Shown here in pieces: positions 50,350 through 59,817 of a stretch of 64,000 nt of DNA (positions within the stretch are counted from its first letter, which is position 1; each line of letters opens with the position of its first letter). Below the pieces are notes generated by a model, which saw only the letters and a list, made by a program, of their open reading frames with translations, was not told where the DNA came from and did no database searches. The translations under genes and the position numbers were made by a program. Source of the DNA: Grimontia kaedaensis (GTDB lineage Bacteria; Pseudomonadota; Gammaproteobacteria; Enterobacterales; Vibrionaceae); NCBI RefSeq assembly GCF_023746615.1, contig NZ_CP082276.1, forward strand, positions 1,612,001-1,676,000, written 5' to 3'.

Positions 50350-51228
50350 TTACCCTTTTACCGCGCCAGCGGTCAGGCCGGACACAATTTGTTTTTGGAA
50401 GAAAAGAACCAGGAAGAATAGTGGGATCATCGCCGATACCACCGCAGCAACCGCAAACATCACGTTACCTTCCACCTGCGTGGTGCCAAGGAAGCTGGCG
50501 ATTTTCGGCACCATGGTTTGATTTTCCTGACTGAGTAGCATGCCCGTAACGGCAAAGTCGTTGTAGGCCAGCAGGAAGCTGAACAAACCCGTGGTGATCA
50601 CGCCCGGCCACATCACCGGGATAATCACGTGCTTGAAGGCTTGGAATCGGGTGCAGCCATCCACCATTGCGCTCTCATCCATGTCTTTTGGAATATTGAG
50701 GAAGAAGGAATGAAGCATCCACAACGTAAAGGGTTGGTTGATAGCCACCAGCACAATAATGGTGGTGCCAAGGTGCCCCCACAAATTCCACTCGAAAAAG
50801 GGCAGCATGTAACCCGAAACCAGCGTGATATGTGGCATGGCACGAAGCACCAAGGCAATCATCAAAATCCATAAAGAGTAACGAAAACCGGAGCGAGCCA
50901 GCGCGTAACCACCCAATGTGCCAATGGTCAGTGAAATGATGACCACAGAAAACACCACCACAAAGGTATTGATGGCGGCGAGCCAGAAATCCTGCTCAAT
51001 CCACGCGCCGTAGTAACCTTGCCCCGTGAACTCGGAGCCCGTTTCCAGCAAGGTCTTTACACCGTAAATCGCGTTCATCCAATCAGATTTGGAGAAGAAA
51101 TCTGCCTGCACTTTGAACGAACCCCAAGCCGTCCAAAGGAACGGGCCTGCGGCAATGAGTAGCCAAACAACAACAAAGGCAATCGAGACGGTTTTTAGCC
51201 AGACAGGCTTCTTACGTACTTCTTTCAT
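50350..51228 (-). CDS. carbohydrate ABC transporter permease (MalG type)
   Basis: The 292-residue protein has six membrane helices and the EAA loop motif ESAMVDGCTRFQAFKHVIIPVMWPG typical of MalG/UgpE permeases. It forms the channel with the MalF-type protein encoded upstream (9 nt apart). The ATG follows GGAGGG. Substrate unknown. Confidence 0.9.
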   Translation of the reverse strand: MKEVRKKPVWLKTVSIAFVVVWLLIAAGPFLWTAWGSFKVQADFFSKSDWMNAIYGVKTLLETGSEFTGQGYYGAWIEQDFWLAAINTFVVVFSVVIISLTIGTLGGYALARSGFRYSLWILMIALVLRAMPHITLVSGYMLPFFEWNLWGHLGTTIIVLVAINQPFTLWMLHSFFLNIPKDMDESAMVDGCTRFQAFKHVIIPVMWPGVITTGLFSFLLAYNDFAVTGMLLSQENQTMVPKIASFLGTTQVEGNVMFAVAAVVSAMIPLFFLVLFFQKQIVSGLTAGAVKG

Positions 51229-51237
51229 GATGCCCTC

Positions 51238-52269
51238 CTAGGCTGACTTACGGTTGAAATCACGCCAGGTTCGGATAAACACCGGCATCAGTAGAATGGC
51301 CACACCCAAAATAGTGAGCATGGATGTGGATGCAGCAGAGCCAAAGAGCTGGGAGTCTGTGCCACGCAAGTCGTTGTAGATAAGCCAACTGAGTGAGGTC
51401 GCATGCGCTTCAGCGGCAAAGCCTACGATAGGTTCGAATACCCGGAAGTTGTCCATCAACTGCATCAACGCCACAAAGGTCACCAGTGGCGCCATGTGCG
51501 GGATCACAACAAAACGAATCGTCTCCCAACGCGATGCACCATCAATCATCGAAGCTTCGAGCGTGTCGGTCGGCACGGTCTGAAGACCCGCGTAAAACAC
51601 GATGAAAGAGAAAGGAACAGACGACCAAATACCGTAGATAAAGAGCGTTATCCAAGTCAGTGTTGGCGAGGCCTTCAGCGAAAGCGTGTCATCATCAAAC
51701 CAGATCTGTAGCGTTGCCCCAATCACGCCATCGGCGTCAATCATCCAGAACAGAATCAGTGAACCAATCAATGGCGTCACAATCATGGGGAGCAGCGAAA
51801 GGAAGATCGTGGGCCCTTTCACCAGCTTGGGTAATGCGTTGACGCAAAGCGCCACCACCAGCCCCAATACAATGACCAGTGGCGTAACGATGAAGGTATA
51901 GGCGAGCGTAAAAACCAGCGCTTTATAGAAAGGCAGGTTCATCATGCGATCGACAAAGTCACCCAAGGAAGATGATGCGTCCCACGCCTCTCCTAATTCC
52001 TGAAATGCCAGATGGCTTCGGTTAGTGTAAGTATCGGTACCGTTAAAGCGACCAAGCGGCTCTTCTTCACGAAGCTTATCCGTCGCTTCGCGGTCGACAG
52101 CGACAGTGGTTTTACAACCAAACGGCCCACAGTTTTCCGTTTCCAACACGATTTGCTCGTGCTCAACATAAAGCGACTGGACGAACACAGAGACGATCGG
52201 CAGCGCGATGAGCAAAAACATGACCAATAACGATGGCCACATAAATTTTAAGAATGTGCGATGTGGCAT
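51238..52269 (-). CDS. carbohydrate ABC transporter permease (MalF type)
   Basis: A protein of about 343 residues with six helices, a large periplasmic loop after helix 1 (about residues 40-110, with Cys-containing ENCGPFGCKT) and the EAA motif EASMIDGASRWETIRFVVIPHMAP. ATG 52269 follows AAAGGTGGAG; a GTG at 52278 is also possible. It is encoded between the binding protein and MalG-type genes. Confidence 0.9.
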   Translation of the reverse strand: MPHRTFLKFMWPSLLVMFLLIALPIVSVFVQSLYVEHEQIVLETENCGPFGCKTTVAVDREATDKLREEEPLGRFNGTDTYTNRSHLAFQELGEAWDASSSLGDFVDRMMNLPFYKALVFTLAYTFIVTPLVIVLGLVVALCVNALPKLVKGPTIFLSLLPMIVTPLIGSLILFWMIDADGVIGATLQIWFDDDTLSLKASPTLTWITLFIYGIWSSVPFSFIVFYAGLQTVPTDTLEASMIDGASRWETIRFVVIPHMAPLVTFVALMQLMDNFRVFEPIVGFAAEAHATSLSWLIYNDLRGTDSQLFGSAASTSMLTILGVAILLMPVFIRTWRDFNRKSA

Positions 52270-52370
52270 GAACTCCACCTTTCGTTAGGTAAGCCCCGAA
52301 TCCCTCCGGGGCTAAGGTGTGATAGAAGCCTATCTATTACAGATGCTTGGGTAGTAAAGATTTTTAGTAC

Positions 52371-53609
52371 TTATAGAAAGCCCTGTTCACGGGCAGAGGT
52401 CATATACGCTGCTTCAATGTCCTTGAGCGCTTGCTCTGCCGATTCATTACCCAAAAGAAAATCCGGCAGCTCTGCACCCAGTGCGGAGTGCAGCAAACCC
52501 ATATAAGGCAGCATTGGGTAAGGGTTGGCTTGCTCTTGAACCGTTGCAATCACTCCCATCGCGGACGGATCCGGCTCATAGCCTTCAATCAGCCACACCG
52601 CTTTTTCTTGGTTAGCCTGCATCATCTCTGTCGAAATGGCATGGGTCATGACTTTGAACGTCGCTTCAGCGTCTTGCGGGGAAAGGTTGCTGGCCACTGT
52701 CCATCCGTCCCACCACAGGGTCGCACCCGGTGTACTGCTCCCTGAAAATACCGGCGTATTGGTGAGTACTGTGTTGGCAACAATCTCTGGACTGGAGCCT
52801 TCACCATCCAGAATCGCAGTCGCACGTGAGCCCCATAACAGTGCCAGCGCGACTTTGCCGTCTTCCCACAATGCCTGGGTGCTGTTGGAATCAAAGGTTA
52901 AAAAGTCAGGATTAGAAAGCTCCGTCAGTGCTTTCAGTGTATTGAGCGTTTTCACACCATTGGCATTGTTAAGGTTCGGAATCGCACTTCCCGGTTTAAA
53001 GAAGCTCTCTCCGGTGGCACTAAAGATATTGATAAACTCTTCACCGAGATTCCATCCGGTTTTGGTATTCAGAGCGACAGGGTATTTCATCAGTCCCATC
53101 TGTTGGATTTTCTTGCCTGCAGCAATCATGTCCTCAAAGGTTTTCGGTGGCTCAACACCTGCTTTTTCAAGGATATCTTTGCGGTAAAAGAGGTGCTGCG
53201 AATTCGCCATAAAGGCCACGGCCATCACTTTTCCATCAATCTTGATCAACTGTGACGGCTGAAGGCTTTGCCCGTATTTTTCGACCATATCATCGAGAGG
53301 CTGGATCAGGCCTTCATTCAGTAAGGGCACAATAGAGCTGGTTGATACAATGGCGGTGGAGTACTTAGCGGGGTTCGCTTTCAGCGCTGCGTTTTGTAGA
53401 TCGCGGTGGTCTTTGGTTTGGTTTTTGGTCACGCTCAGCTTGTTCGTGGTGCATCCCTCAGCTTGCGCTGCTACCGCGTGCAGTGCGGGAAAGTCATTCG
53501 ACAATATGTTGACCTTTCCTTCCCCTGCACCGCACCCGTCTGCGGCTGTCGCCTGATGAGTGATAGCGAGCAAACTCGCCATGGCTATCCCTTTCACGCT
53601 GCAATTCAT
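52371..53609 (-). CDS. ABC transporter sugar-type substrate-binding protein
   Basis: A signal peptide (about 22 residues, ending QATAA) leads into a 390-residue type II (UgpB/MalE-like) binding protein. AVAFMANSQHLFYRKDILEKAGVEPPKTFEDMIAAGKKI is the standard hinge-proximal segment, and ALALLWGSRATAIL is present. It heads the minus-strand operon SBP-permease-permease-SnoaL. The ATPase is encoded divergently at 54018. Confidence 0.9.
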   Translation of the reverse strand: MNCSVKGIAMASLLAITHQATAADGCGAGEGKVNILSNDFPALHAVAAQAEGCTTNKLSVTKNQTKDHRDLQNAALKANPAKYSTAIVSTSSIVPLLNEGLIQPLDDMVEKYGQSLQPSQLIKIDGKVMAVAFMANSQHLFYRKDILEKAGVEPPKTFEDMIAAGKKIQQMGLMKYPVALNTKTGWNLGEEFINIFSATGESFFKPGSAIPNLNNANGVKTLNTLKALTELSNPDFLTFDSNSTQALWEDGKVALALLWGSRATAILDGEGSSPEIVANTVLTNTPVFSGSSTPGATLWWDGWTVASNLSPQDAEATFKVMTHAISTEMMQANQEKAVWLIEGYEPDPSAMGVIATVQEQANPYPMLPYMGLLHSALGAELPDFLLGNESAEQALKDIEAAYMTSAREQGFL

Positions 53610-54017
53610 GTTGCTCTCCTACTTCTTCATCCGATAAGCAATAACTAAAACGATTGCGTCTCTCACTAACTTGCCTGACTTCAAATCCAGACAGAAATAG
53701 ATACGTATGCAAAAATAAGATTTATTGGTTTAGGCAGATTTGGCAAGAAATCTTTAATTCCATCCCGAACGAAAAACAGTCAATTTTTATTTCCTTTAAC
53801 TCATTGAAAATCATTTAAATATTAAATTTTGTGATAATTTTCATTAATTTATAAGCAGATGATTTAACTAATATTCTTATTAATAAGAAAAAAATACAAG
53901 TAAATATATTTGTGTGACCGCACTCAAATATCGCCAAACTCAGCATTCTAAAACTCATATTTCTCTGCTTATTTTGAATACGTACCCATCAAGTTTCGTT
54001 CAACATGGAGAGCAATC
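53610..54017. other. divergent promoter region of the SnoaL/ABC locus
   Basis: About 400 bp, very AT-rich. A TGTGA-N6-TCATT sequence (53830-53845) is a weak CRP-like site and TGAAAAT/ATTTTCA arms (about 53804-53843) form an inverted repeat. It probably holds both promoters and the operator of the LacI regulator encoded at 58798, but no clear LacI operator was identified. Confidence 0.4.
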
Positions 54018-55091
54018 ATGGCTGAAGTGCAGTTGCGTCATATCGATAAACGCTGGGGCGACTTTATCGGCGTCAAAGATTTCGATTTGACCATTCCTGA
54101 CAAGGAGTTTCTGGTATTACTTGGACCATCAGGCTGCGGTAAAACCACCACCATGCGCATGATTGCTGGGCTAGAGGAAGCGACCAGCGGAGAAATATTG
54201 ATTGATGGCAAGGTCGTGAACGATCTTGAGCCGAAAGACAGAGATGTAGCCATGGTGTTCCAAAGCTATGCGCTCTACCCCAACATGAGCGTGTATGAGA
54301 ACATCCGGTTTCCGCTGAAAGTTCGCAACATCGACCCGGCCACCCATGATGAGAAAGTCATGCGTGCAGCGGAAATGGTCGAGCTCACTAATTTCCTACA
54401 CCGCCGCCCAGCCGATCTTTCCGGTGGGCAGCGCCAGCGTGTGGCGCTGGCACGTGCCATTGTGCGCGAGCCCAATGTGTTCCTGATGGACGAACCGCTC
54501 TCGAACCTGGATGCAAAACTGCGCGTTTCAACTCGGGCGCAAATCAAGAACCTCTCCCACGAGCTACAAATCACCACGATTTACGTCACCCATGACCAGA
54601 TCGAAGCCATGACGTTGGCAGATCGCGTGGTGGTCATGAGTGCTGGTAACGTGCAGCAAGTGGGCACACCAACAGAAATTTATAACTACCCAGCCAACAC
54701 CTTTGTGGCGAGTTTTATTGGCTCACCCGCGATGAACCTGATGAAAGGCAGCATTGCAGATGGTGTATTTACCGCAGAGAACGTCACTATCACAGGGTTG
54801 GATACGCGCCTTTCCGGCAACATCACGCTGGGGTTCCGCGCAGAAGATGCCGTTGTCACTGATGGCAGTGAAACGTCTAGCGGCATTAACGCCAAGGTCT
54901 TCTCCATCGAGCTGTTGGGTGATGCCACCATGATCACTGTCAAGGTCAATGATGAACTCGTCGCCATCAAGGCAGATAAAGAGTATGTCACCGACATTGG
55001 CCAACCCTTCTCAGCCACCATTTCCGCCAGTATTTGTCATCTTTTCGACGCAGAATCTGGCGAACGGATCTCTCAACCGGAGTCAGCGTAA
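54018..55091 (+). CDS. UgpC/MalK-type ABC transporter ATPase
   Basis: The 357-residue ATPase has Walker A GPSGCGKTTTMR, Q-loop VFQSYALYPNMSVYENI, signature LSGGQRQRVALARAIVREP, Walker B FLMDEPLSNLDAKLR, switch TIYVTHDQIEAMT, and a C-terminal TOBE regulatory domain (about 240-350). It powers the permeases encoded at 50350-52269. It is first in the plus-strand operon that runs to about 63169. Confidence 0.95.
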   Translation: MAEVQLRHIDKRWGDFIGVKDFDLTIPDKEFLVLLGPSGCGKTTTMRMIAGLEEATSGEILIDGKVVNDLEPKDRDVAMVFQSYALYPNMSVYENIRFPLKVRNIDPATHDEKVMRAAEMVELTNFLHRRPADLSGGQRQRVALARAIVREPNVFLMDEPLSNLDAKLRVSTRAQIKNLSHELQITTIYVTHDQIEAMTLADRVVVMSAGNVQQVGTPTEIYNYPANTFVASFIGSPAMNLMKGSIADGVFTAENVTITGLDTRLSGNITLGFRAEDAVVTDGSETSSGINAKVFSIELLGDATMITVKVNDELVAIKADKEYVTDIGQPFSATISASICHLFDAESGERISQPESA

Positions 55092-55622
55092 ATGAAAGGC
55101 TCAAGACCCGAACAGGCCGCTCTCACCAAAGACACAGACATGACCAAGACAGATGAAACCCGCCAGGTTATCGAGTCGATGGTCGATGGCCTCAACGATC
55201 ACCGCATTGCTGATATCGGTGAGTTTTTTTCTCAAAGCTTTCGTTGGTTTGGTAATCAGGGCTGTGGCACCAAACATGGTTTGGAGGCCTTCCAACGCAA
55301 CTGGCAAAGGCCTTTTCAGGCAGCCTTTTCAGACAAAGTCTGCGTGGACGAAGCAAGACTATATATGGGCGAATGGGCGGCCGCATTTGGCCATCAAACC
55401 GCCAAACATACCGGCACATTCATGGGCATCGCCCCAACCGGTCAACAAGTGGAAATCCGTTACATGGATTTTTGGAAAGTGCAGGACGGAAAAATCGTCG
55501 ACAACTGGGTGATGGTGGACTTTCCACACGTGCTCGCCCAGTTAGGTGTCGATGCATTCAACGGCGAAGGCTGGGAAGCGTTTGACCGCAATGAAAAAGT
55601 CCCGCCATCACCCGCTTCATAA
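55092..55622 (+). CDS. SnoaL/NTF2-like protein, one domain
   Basis: A 176-residue single-domain SnoaL-type protein with FRWFGNQGCGTKHGLEAFQRNW and the closing segments HTGTFMGIAPTGQQVEIRYMDFWKVQDGKIVDNWVMVDFPHVLAQLGVD. These are nearly the same as in the two-domain protein encoded at 56979, so they share ancestry. The start directly follows the ATPase stop; GGAG precedes it. Such proteins in catabolic operons have been linked to ester cyclases or epimerase-like steps, but the activity here is unknown. Confidence 0.8.
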   Translation: MKGSRPEQAALTKDTDMTKTDETRQVIESMVDGLNDHRIADIGEFFSQSFRWFGNQGCGTKHGLEAFQRNWQRPFQAAFSDKVCVDEARLYMGEWAAAFGHQTAKHTGTFMGIAPTGQQVEIRYMDFWKVQDGKIVDNWVMVDFPHVLAQLGVDAFNGEGWEAFDRNEKVPPSPAS

Positions 55623-55655
55623 TTTTCATTATTTTCGCCTTTAGAGGAAAAACAC

Positions 55656-56972
55656 ATGACAGTCAGATATTTAAAAACAGGGAAGTCAGAGTCTGATAAA
55701 GAGAGCGACAACGAGAAAGTCGTCCAGATCGTTGCTGATACCCTGAAAAAGATTGAGCACGAGGGCGATGCCGCCGTTCGCGAGCTGGCGATCAAATTCG
55801 ACAATTACGCGCCAGAATCTTTCCTTCTGTCCCAAGAGGATATCGAAAGCATTATTGCCAAAGTCTCCCCTGAAAATATGGCAGACATTCGCTTTGCCAA
55901 CGAGCAGGTCACCAACTTTGCGAAAGTGCAACTGGCATCAATGAGCGACGTGGAAGTCGAGACCTTGCCGGGCGTCATCCTCGGGCACAAGAATATTCCG
56001 GTACAAAGTGTCGGCTGTTACGTCCCTGGCGGAAAATTCCCTATGGTGGCCTCGGCGCACATGTCGGTCGCCACGGCGAAGGTCGCGGGCGTGCCACGCG
56101 TGATTGCCTGTACACCGCCGTTTAATGGTGAGCCTAACCCTGCAGTTGTCGCAGCGATGCACCTGGGCGGTGCCGACGAAATCTATGTGTTGGGTGGTAT
56201 TCAGGCTGTGGGCGCGATGGCGCTGGGCACCGAAACCATCGCGCCGGTGCATCTGCTCGTCGGTCCGGGCAATGCCTTTGTGGCAGAAGCGAAGCGCCAG
56301 TTGTTCGGGCGCGTGGGTATCGATCTCTTTGCCGGGCCAACAGAAACCATGGTGATCGCTGACGATACCGTGGACGCCGAAATGTGTGCGACAGACCTTC
56401 TCGGTCAGGCAGAGCATGGCTACAACTCACCTGCTGCGCTGGTCACGACCAGTGAAAAGCTGGCGACCGAAACCATGGCGGAAATCGAACGTATTCTGAA
56501 CATCCTGCCCACCGCCGACACCGCCAGTGTCAGTTGGCGGGATTATGGCGAGATTATTCTCTGCGATACCTACGAGGAAATGCTCGCCGTTTCTGAGGAA
56601 AAAGCCTACGAACATGTGCAGGTGATGACAGACAAGGACGACTGGTTCCTCGACAACATGACCTGTTATGGCGGCCTGTTCCTTGGCCCGCGTACCAATG
56701 TGTCCAACGGTGACAAGGTGATTGGGACCAACCACACCCTGCCGACCCAGAAAGCCGGCCGATATACCGGCGGACTTTGGGTAGGCAAGTACCTCAAGAC
56801 ACACAGTTACCAGAAAATCCTGACCGATGAGGCCGCAACCCTGATTGGTGAGTATGGCTCACGCCTTTGTATGCTCGAGGGCTTTGTAGGCCATGCGGAG
56901 CAGTGCAACGTGCGAGTAAGACGCTATGGCAACAAAGTCGTGCCATACGGCGAAGCTGCGGCAAGAGGATAA
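55656..56972 (+). CDS. histidinol dehydrogenase-family alcohol dehydrogenase
   Basis: The 438-residue protein has the HisD fold motifs: VGCYVPGGKFPMVASAHMSVATAKVAGV, GIQAVGAMALGTETIAPVHLLVGPGNAFVAEAKRQLFG, DLFAGPTETMVIADDTVDAE and LGQAEHG. HisD oxidises L-histidinol twice with NAD+ at a Zn site. This copy sits in a catabolic operon, and its C-terminal part (FLGPRTNVSNGDK, THTLPTQKAGRYTGG) is like the sulfopropanediol dehydrogenase HpsN group. It is therefore probably an alcohol-to-acid dehydrogenase of another substrate. Its exact substrate is unknown. Confidence 0.85.
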   Translation: MTVRYLKTGKSESDKESDNEKVVQIVADTLKKIEHEGDAAVRELAIKFDNYAPESFLLSQEDIESIIAKVSPENMADIRFANEQVTNFAKVQLASMSDVEVETLPGVILGHKNIPVQSVGCYVPGGKFPMVASAHMSVATAKVAGVPRVIACTPPFNGEPNPAVVAAMHLGGADEIYVLGGIQAVGAMALGTETIAPVHLLVGPGNAFVAEAKRQLFGRVGIDLFAGPTETMVIADDTVDAEMCATDLLGQAEHGYNSPAALVTTSEKLATETMAEIERILNILPTADTASVSWRDYGEIILCDTYEEMLAVSEEKAYEHVQVMTDKDDWFLDNMTCYGGLFLGPRTNVSNGDKVIGTNHTLPTQKAGRYTGGLWVGKYLKTHSYQKILTDEAATLIGEYGSRLCMLEGFVGHAEQCNVRVRRYGNKVVPYGEAAARG

Positions 56973-56978
56973 GCGTCC

Positions 56979-58031
56979 GTGACGATGGAAAATCACCGCA
57001 TTGCCGACGCCTTTTCTCGCTGGCGTCAGTGTCAGAGAAACGCTGAGCTTGGCATGCTGGAAGCAGCCGCCGAAGGGCTGTTCGACCCTAATGCCGTGAT
57101 CCACATGTGTCATCCTTTCGGGGACATGACAGGCGCGTCGCAATGGATTCGTCAAAGCTATGAGCCTTTGCTCGAAGCCATGCCGGATCTTGAGCGTCGG
57201 GATACCATCGTCATTCATGGAAAAGACCAACACGGTCAGCAATGGATAGGCTGCTGCGGCTATTACTGCGGCACCTTTCTCAATCCATTTTTGGATATTC
57301 CACCGACCGGGCACTTCACCCACATGCGCTATCACGAGTTCTATCAGATTGCTGATGACCGCATCGTTCAGGTGCAGGCCATCTGGGATGTGGTCGAAGT
57401 GATGATGCAAGCCAATGCCTGGCCAATGACGCCGTCTTTAGGACGGGAAGGACTGGTTCCGGGGCCAGCGACCCAAGATGGCGTGAAAGTGTTGTCGCCT
57501 GAAGCGAGTGATACGCCATCCAGCACCAAACTTGTTTTAGCGATGCTTAATGACCTGATCCGTCACCCCGCCCAAGGTGGCCCCGAGGTGATGAACCTGA
57601 CGCATTATTGGCACCCAAATCTGACTTGGTATGGCCCAGCGGGTATTGGCACTTGCCGCGGTCTTTCAGGTTTTCGTCATTGGCATCAAATCCCCTTTCT
57701 CAACGCGATGCCTGATCGGGGAAAAGTACACAGTGACGCGGATATTCACCTGTTCGCCCAAGACAACTATGTCGCGGTAACGGGCTGGCCAAACATGCGA
57801 CAAACGCTCAGCGCCGATGGCTGGCTGGGCATCGCCCCCTCCGGTCAACAGGTCTCGCTGCGCAGTCTGGACTTCTGGCGTATCGAAGATGGGAAGATCG
57901 CTGAAAACTGGGTTTTGGTCGACCTTTTAGATGTTTACGCCCAGCTCGGCGTAGACGTTTTTGGCAGACTGAAGGAATTCAACAAAGCCAGACCGCACCG
58001 TGCGGTCGAATTACCAAAGGAAGTATTATGA
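56979..58031 (+). CDS. SnoaL/NTF2-like protein, two domains
   Basis: A 350-residue protein with two NTF2-fold domains: the first (about 20-140) with GLFDPNAVIHMCHPFGDMTG and TGHFTHMRYHEFYQI, the second (about 190-330) with HYWHPNLTWYGPAGIGTCRG, GIAPSGQQVSLRSLDFWRIEDGKIAENWVLVDLLDVYAQLGVD. The start is GTG 56979, well placed after AGAGGA. Its stop overlaps the SDR start (ATGA). It matches the protein at 49309 in domain layout. Confidence 0.8.
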   Translation: MTMENHRIADAFSRWRQCQRNAELGMLEAAAEGLFDPNAVIHMCHPFGDMTGASQWIRQSYEPLLEAMPDLERRDTIVIHGKDQHGQQWIGCCGYYCGTFLNPFLDIPPTGHFTHMRYHEFYQIADDRIVQVQAIWDVVEVMMQANAWPMTPSLGREGLVPGPATQDGVKVLSPEASDTPSSTKLVLAMLNDLIRHPAQGGPEVMNLTHYWHPNLTWYGPAGIGTCRGLSGFRHWHQIPFLNAMPDRGKVHSDADIHLFAQDNYVAVTGWPNMRQTLSADGWLGIAPSGQQVSLRSLDFWRIEDGKIAENWVLVDLLDVYAQLGVDVFGRLKEFNKARPHRAVELPKEVL

Positions 58032-58798
58032 CCATTGCCCTGCCCAAAACCCCTTCATTTGATCTCATTGGCATGCGTGCATTAGTCACGGGCGCGTCGT
58101 CAGGTATTGGTCTCGCGTGCGCCACGGCTCTGGCGCGAGCAGGTGCACATGTCACCTTGATGGCACGAAGAAAAGACCAGCTAGTGGCCCTTCAGCAAGC
58201 CATGGCTGACGAAGGGTTACATGCAGAAGCGCTGCCCTTGGACATGACAGATCTTGCTGCGCTAGAGCGTGAAATGAACGCCCGCGAGCCTTTTGATGTG
58301 GTACTCAACTCAGCAGGCTTGGCCAAGCACTCACCCGCTGTTGATACCCAGTCCGATGACTACGACCAGGTCTTCAACCTCAATGTGAAAGCGGCCTATT
58401 TCCTGTTCCAGTTTGCTGCCAAAAAGCTCATTGCCGCGGGCAAGCCGGGCAGCCTGATTTCGATTTCCAGCCAGATGGCACATGTCGGTGGTCTTGATCG
58501 CGCCGTTTACTGCGCCAGCAAACATGCCGTCGAAGGGTTTACCAAAGCCATGGCAATCGAGTGGGGTAAAGAAGGCATTCGCGTGAACACCGTTTGCCCC
58601 ACCTTTATCAAAACCGACCTCACTGCATCGACGTTTGCGGACCCGGAAAAGCGCGCCTGGATAGAAAGCCACATCAAACTCGACCGCGTTGGTGAAGTGG
58701 AAGATTTGATGGGCGCTGTGGTTTATCTCGCTTCAAATGCCTCAGCCATGGTGACAGGAACCTCGCTGAAAGTAGACGGAGGTTGGACAGCAGAATAA
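58028..58798 (+). CDS. short-chain dehydrogenase/reductase
   Basis: A 256-residue classical SDR: NAD(P)-binding VTGASSGIGLACATAL, LNSAGLA, catalytic Ser in ISISSQMAHV, YCASK (Tyr and Lys), and a closing VTGTSLKVDGGW. It likely oxidises or reduces a hydroxyl on the pathway's carbohydrate-like compound. It is coupled to its neighbours by overlapping stop and start codons on both sides. Confidence 0.9.
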   Translation: MTIALPKTPSFDLIGMRALVTGASSGIGLACATALARAGAHVTLMARRKDQLVALQQAMADEGLHAEALPLDMTDLAALEREMNAREPFDVVLNSAGLAKHSPAVDTQSDDYDQVFNLNVKAAYFLFQFAAKKLIAAGKPGSLISISSQMAHVGGLDRAVYCASKHAVEGFTKAMAIEWGKEGIRVNTVCPTFIKTDLTASTFADPEKRAWIESHIKLDRVGEVEDLMGAVVYLASNASAMVTGTSLKVDGGWTAE

Positions 58799-59817
58799 TG
58801 GCAAACGATAAAGTGACCTCAACCGACGTCGCCAAACGTGCAGGCGTCAGCCAGTCCGCCGTCAGCCGGGTGTTTACACCGGGCGGTTCGGCGTCGAAAA
58901 AAACCATCGAGAAGGTCAAAAAGGCCGCAGAAGAGCTCGGATACAGGCCAAACGTTTTAGCTCGCGCCATGGTCTCGGGCAAAAGCCGGGTCATTGGCTT
59001 GGTTGTCGCTTACCTCAATAACCAGTTCTATCCCGAAGCGCTGGAAAAGCTCTCCAATCAGCTACAGGAGCAGGGCTACCATGTCCTGATCTTCATGGCG
59101 AACAACTCGGATAGTGTTATCGAGGAAGTCATTGAAGAGATCCTGGATTATCAGGTCGATGGCATCATCGCCGCATCCGTCGATTTATCCTCGGAACTTG
59201 CTGCACGCTGTCGCTCAGTGGGTGTACCTATCGTTCTCTTTAACCGCTCTCAACAAGGCGATGATTTCTCTTCTGTCACCTCTGACAATTTCAGTGGCGG
59301 CATTGCTGCTGCAGAGTTTCTTGTCGCCGGTGGCCATAAAAAAATTAGCTACATTGCCGGGCTAGATTGCACATCCACCCAACGTGACCGGGAAATTGGC
59401 TTCCGTGCCGGATTGCAGCAGGCAGGTATTGATGTTCACTCCCGAGGCGATGGCATGTTCGACATGGACAAAGCTCGTGAAGCAACCCGCGCGATGTTCA
59501 AGAACGATCCGCCCGACGCTGTGTTTGTGGCCAATGATCACATGGCCTTGGCCGTCATGGACACCATCCGTTTTGAGCTCGGCCTTCGCGTTCCAGAAGA
59601 CGTGTCCGTGGTTGGGTTTGACGATGTTCCCGCCGCTTCATGGCCTGCTTACAACCTCACCACACTGGCGCAACGCGCCGACATCATGGTGAGTGAAACC
59701 GTCAGAATTTTGCTGCAACAGATCAGCCATGAGAACGATGCACCTCAGAAGGTTGCCATTGGTTCGCCGTTGATCGTCCGCGGCTCAGCCAGATTACCGA
59801 AGGGATACACATCATGA
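58798..59817 (+). CDS. LacI-family transcriptional regulator
   Basis: The 339-residue protein has a LacI DNA-binding domain (TSTDVAKRAGVSQSAVSRVFTPGG with the hinge region SKKTIEKVKKAAEELGYRPN) and a periplasmic-binding-like effector domain (SRVIGLVVAYLNNQFYPEALE, PDAVFVANDHMALAVMD, VVGFDDVPAASWPAYNLTTL). Its gene lies inside the operon it probably regulates, overlapping the SDR stop (TAATG). It should repress the divergent promoters at 53610-54017 until a pathway sugar or acid binds. Confidence 0.9.
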   Translation: MANDKVTSTDVAKRAGVSQSAVSRVFTPGGSASKKTIEKVKKAAEELGYRPNVLARAMVSGKSRVIGLVVAYLNNQFYPEALEKLSNQLQEQGYHVLIFMANNSDSVIEEVIEEILDYQVDGIIAASVDLSSELAARCRSVGVPIVLFNRSQQGDDFSSVTSDNFSGGIAAAEFLVAGGHKKISYIAGLDCTSTQRDREIGFRAGLQQAGIDVHSRGDGMFDMDKAREATRAMFKNDPPDAVFVANDHMALAVMDTIRFELGLRVPEDVSVVGFDDVPAASWPAYNLTTLAQRADIMVSETVRILLQQISHENDAPQKVAIGSPLIVRGSARLPKGYTS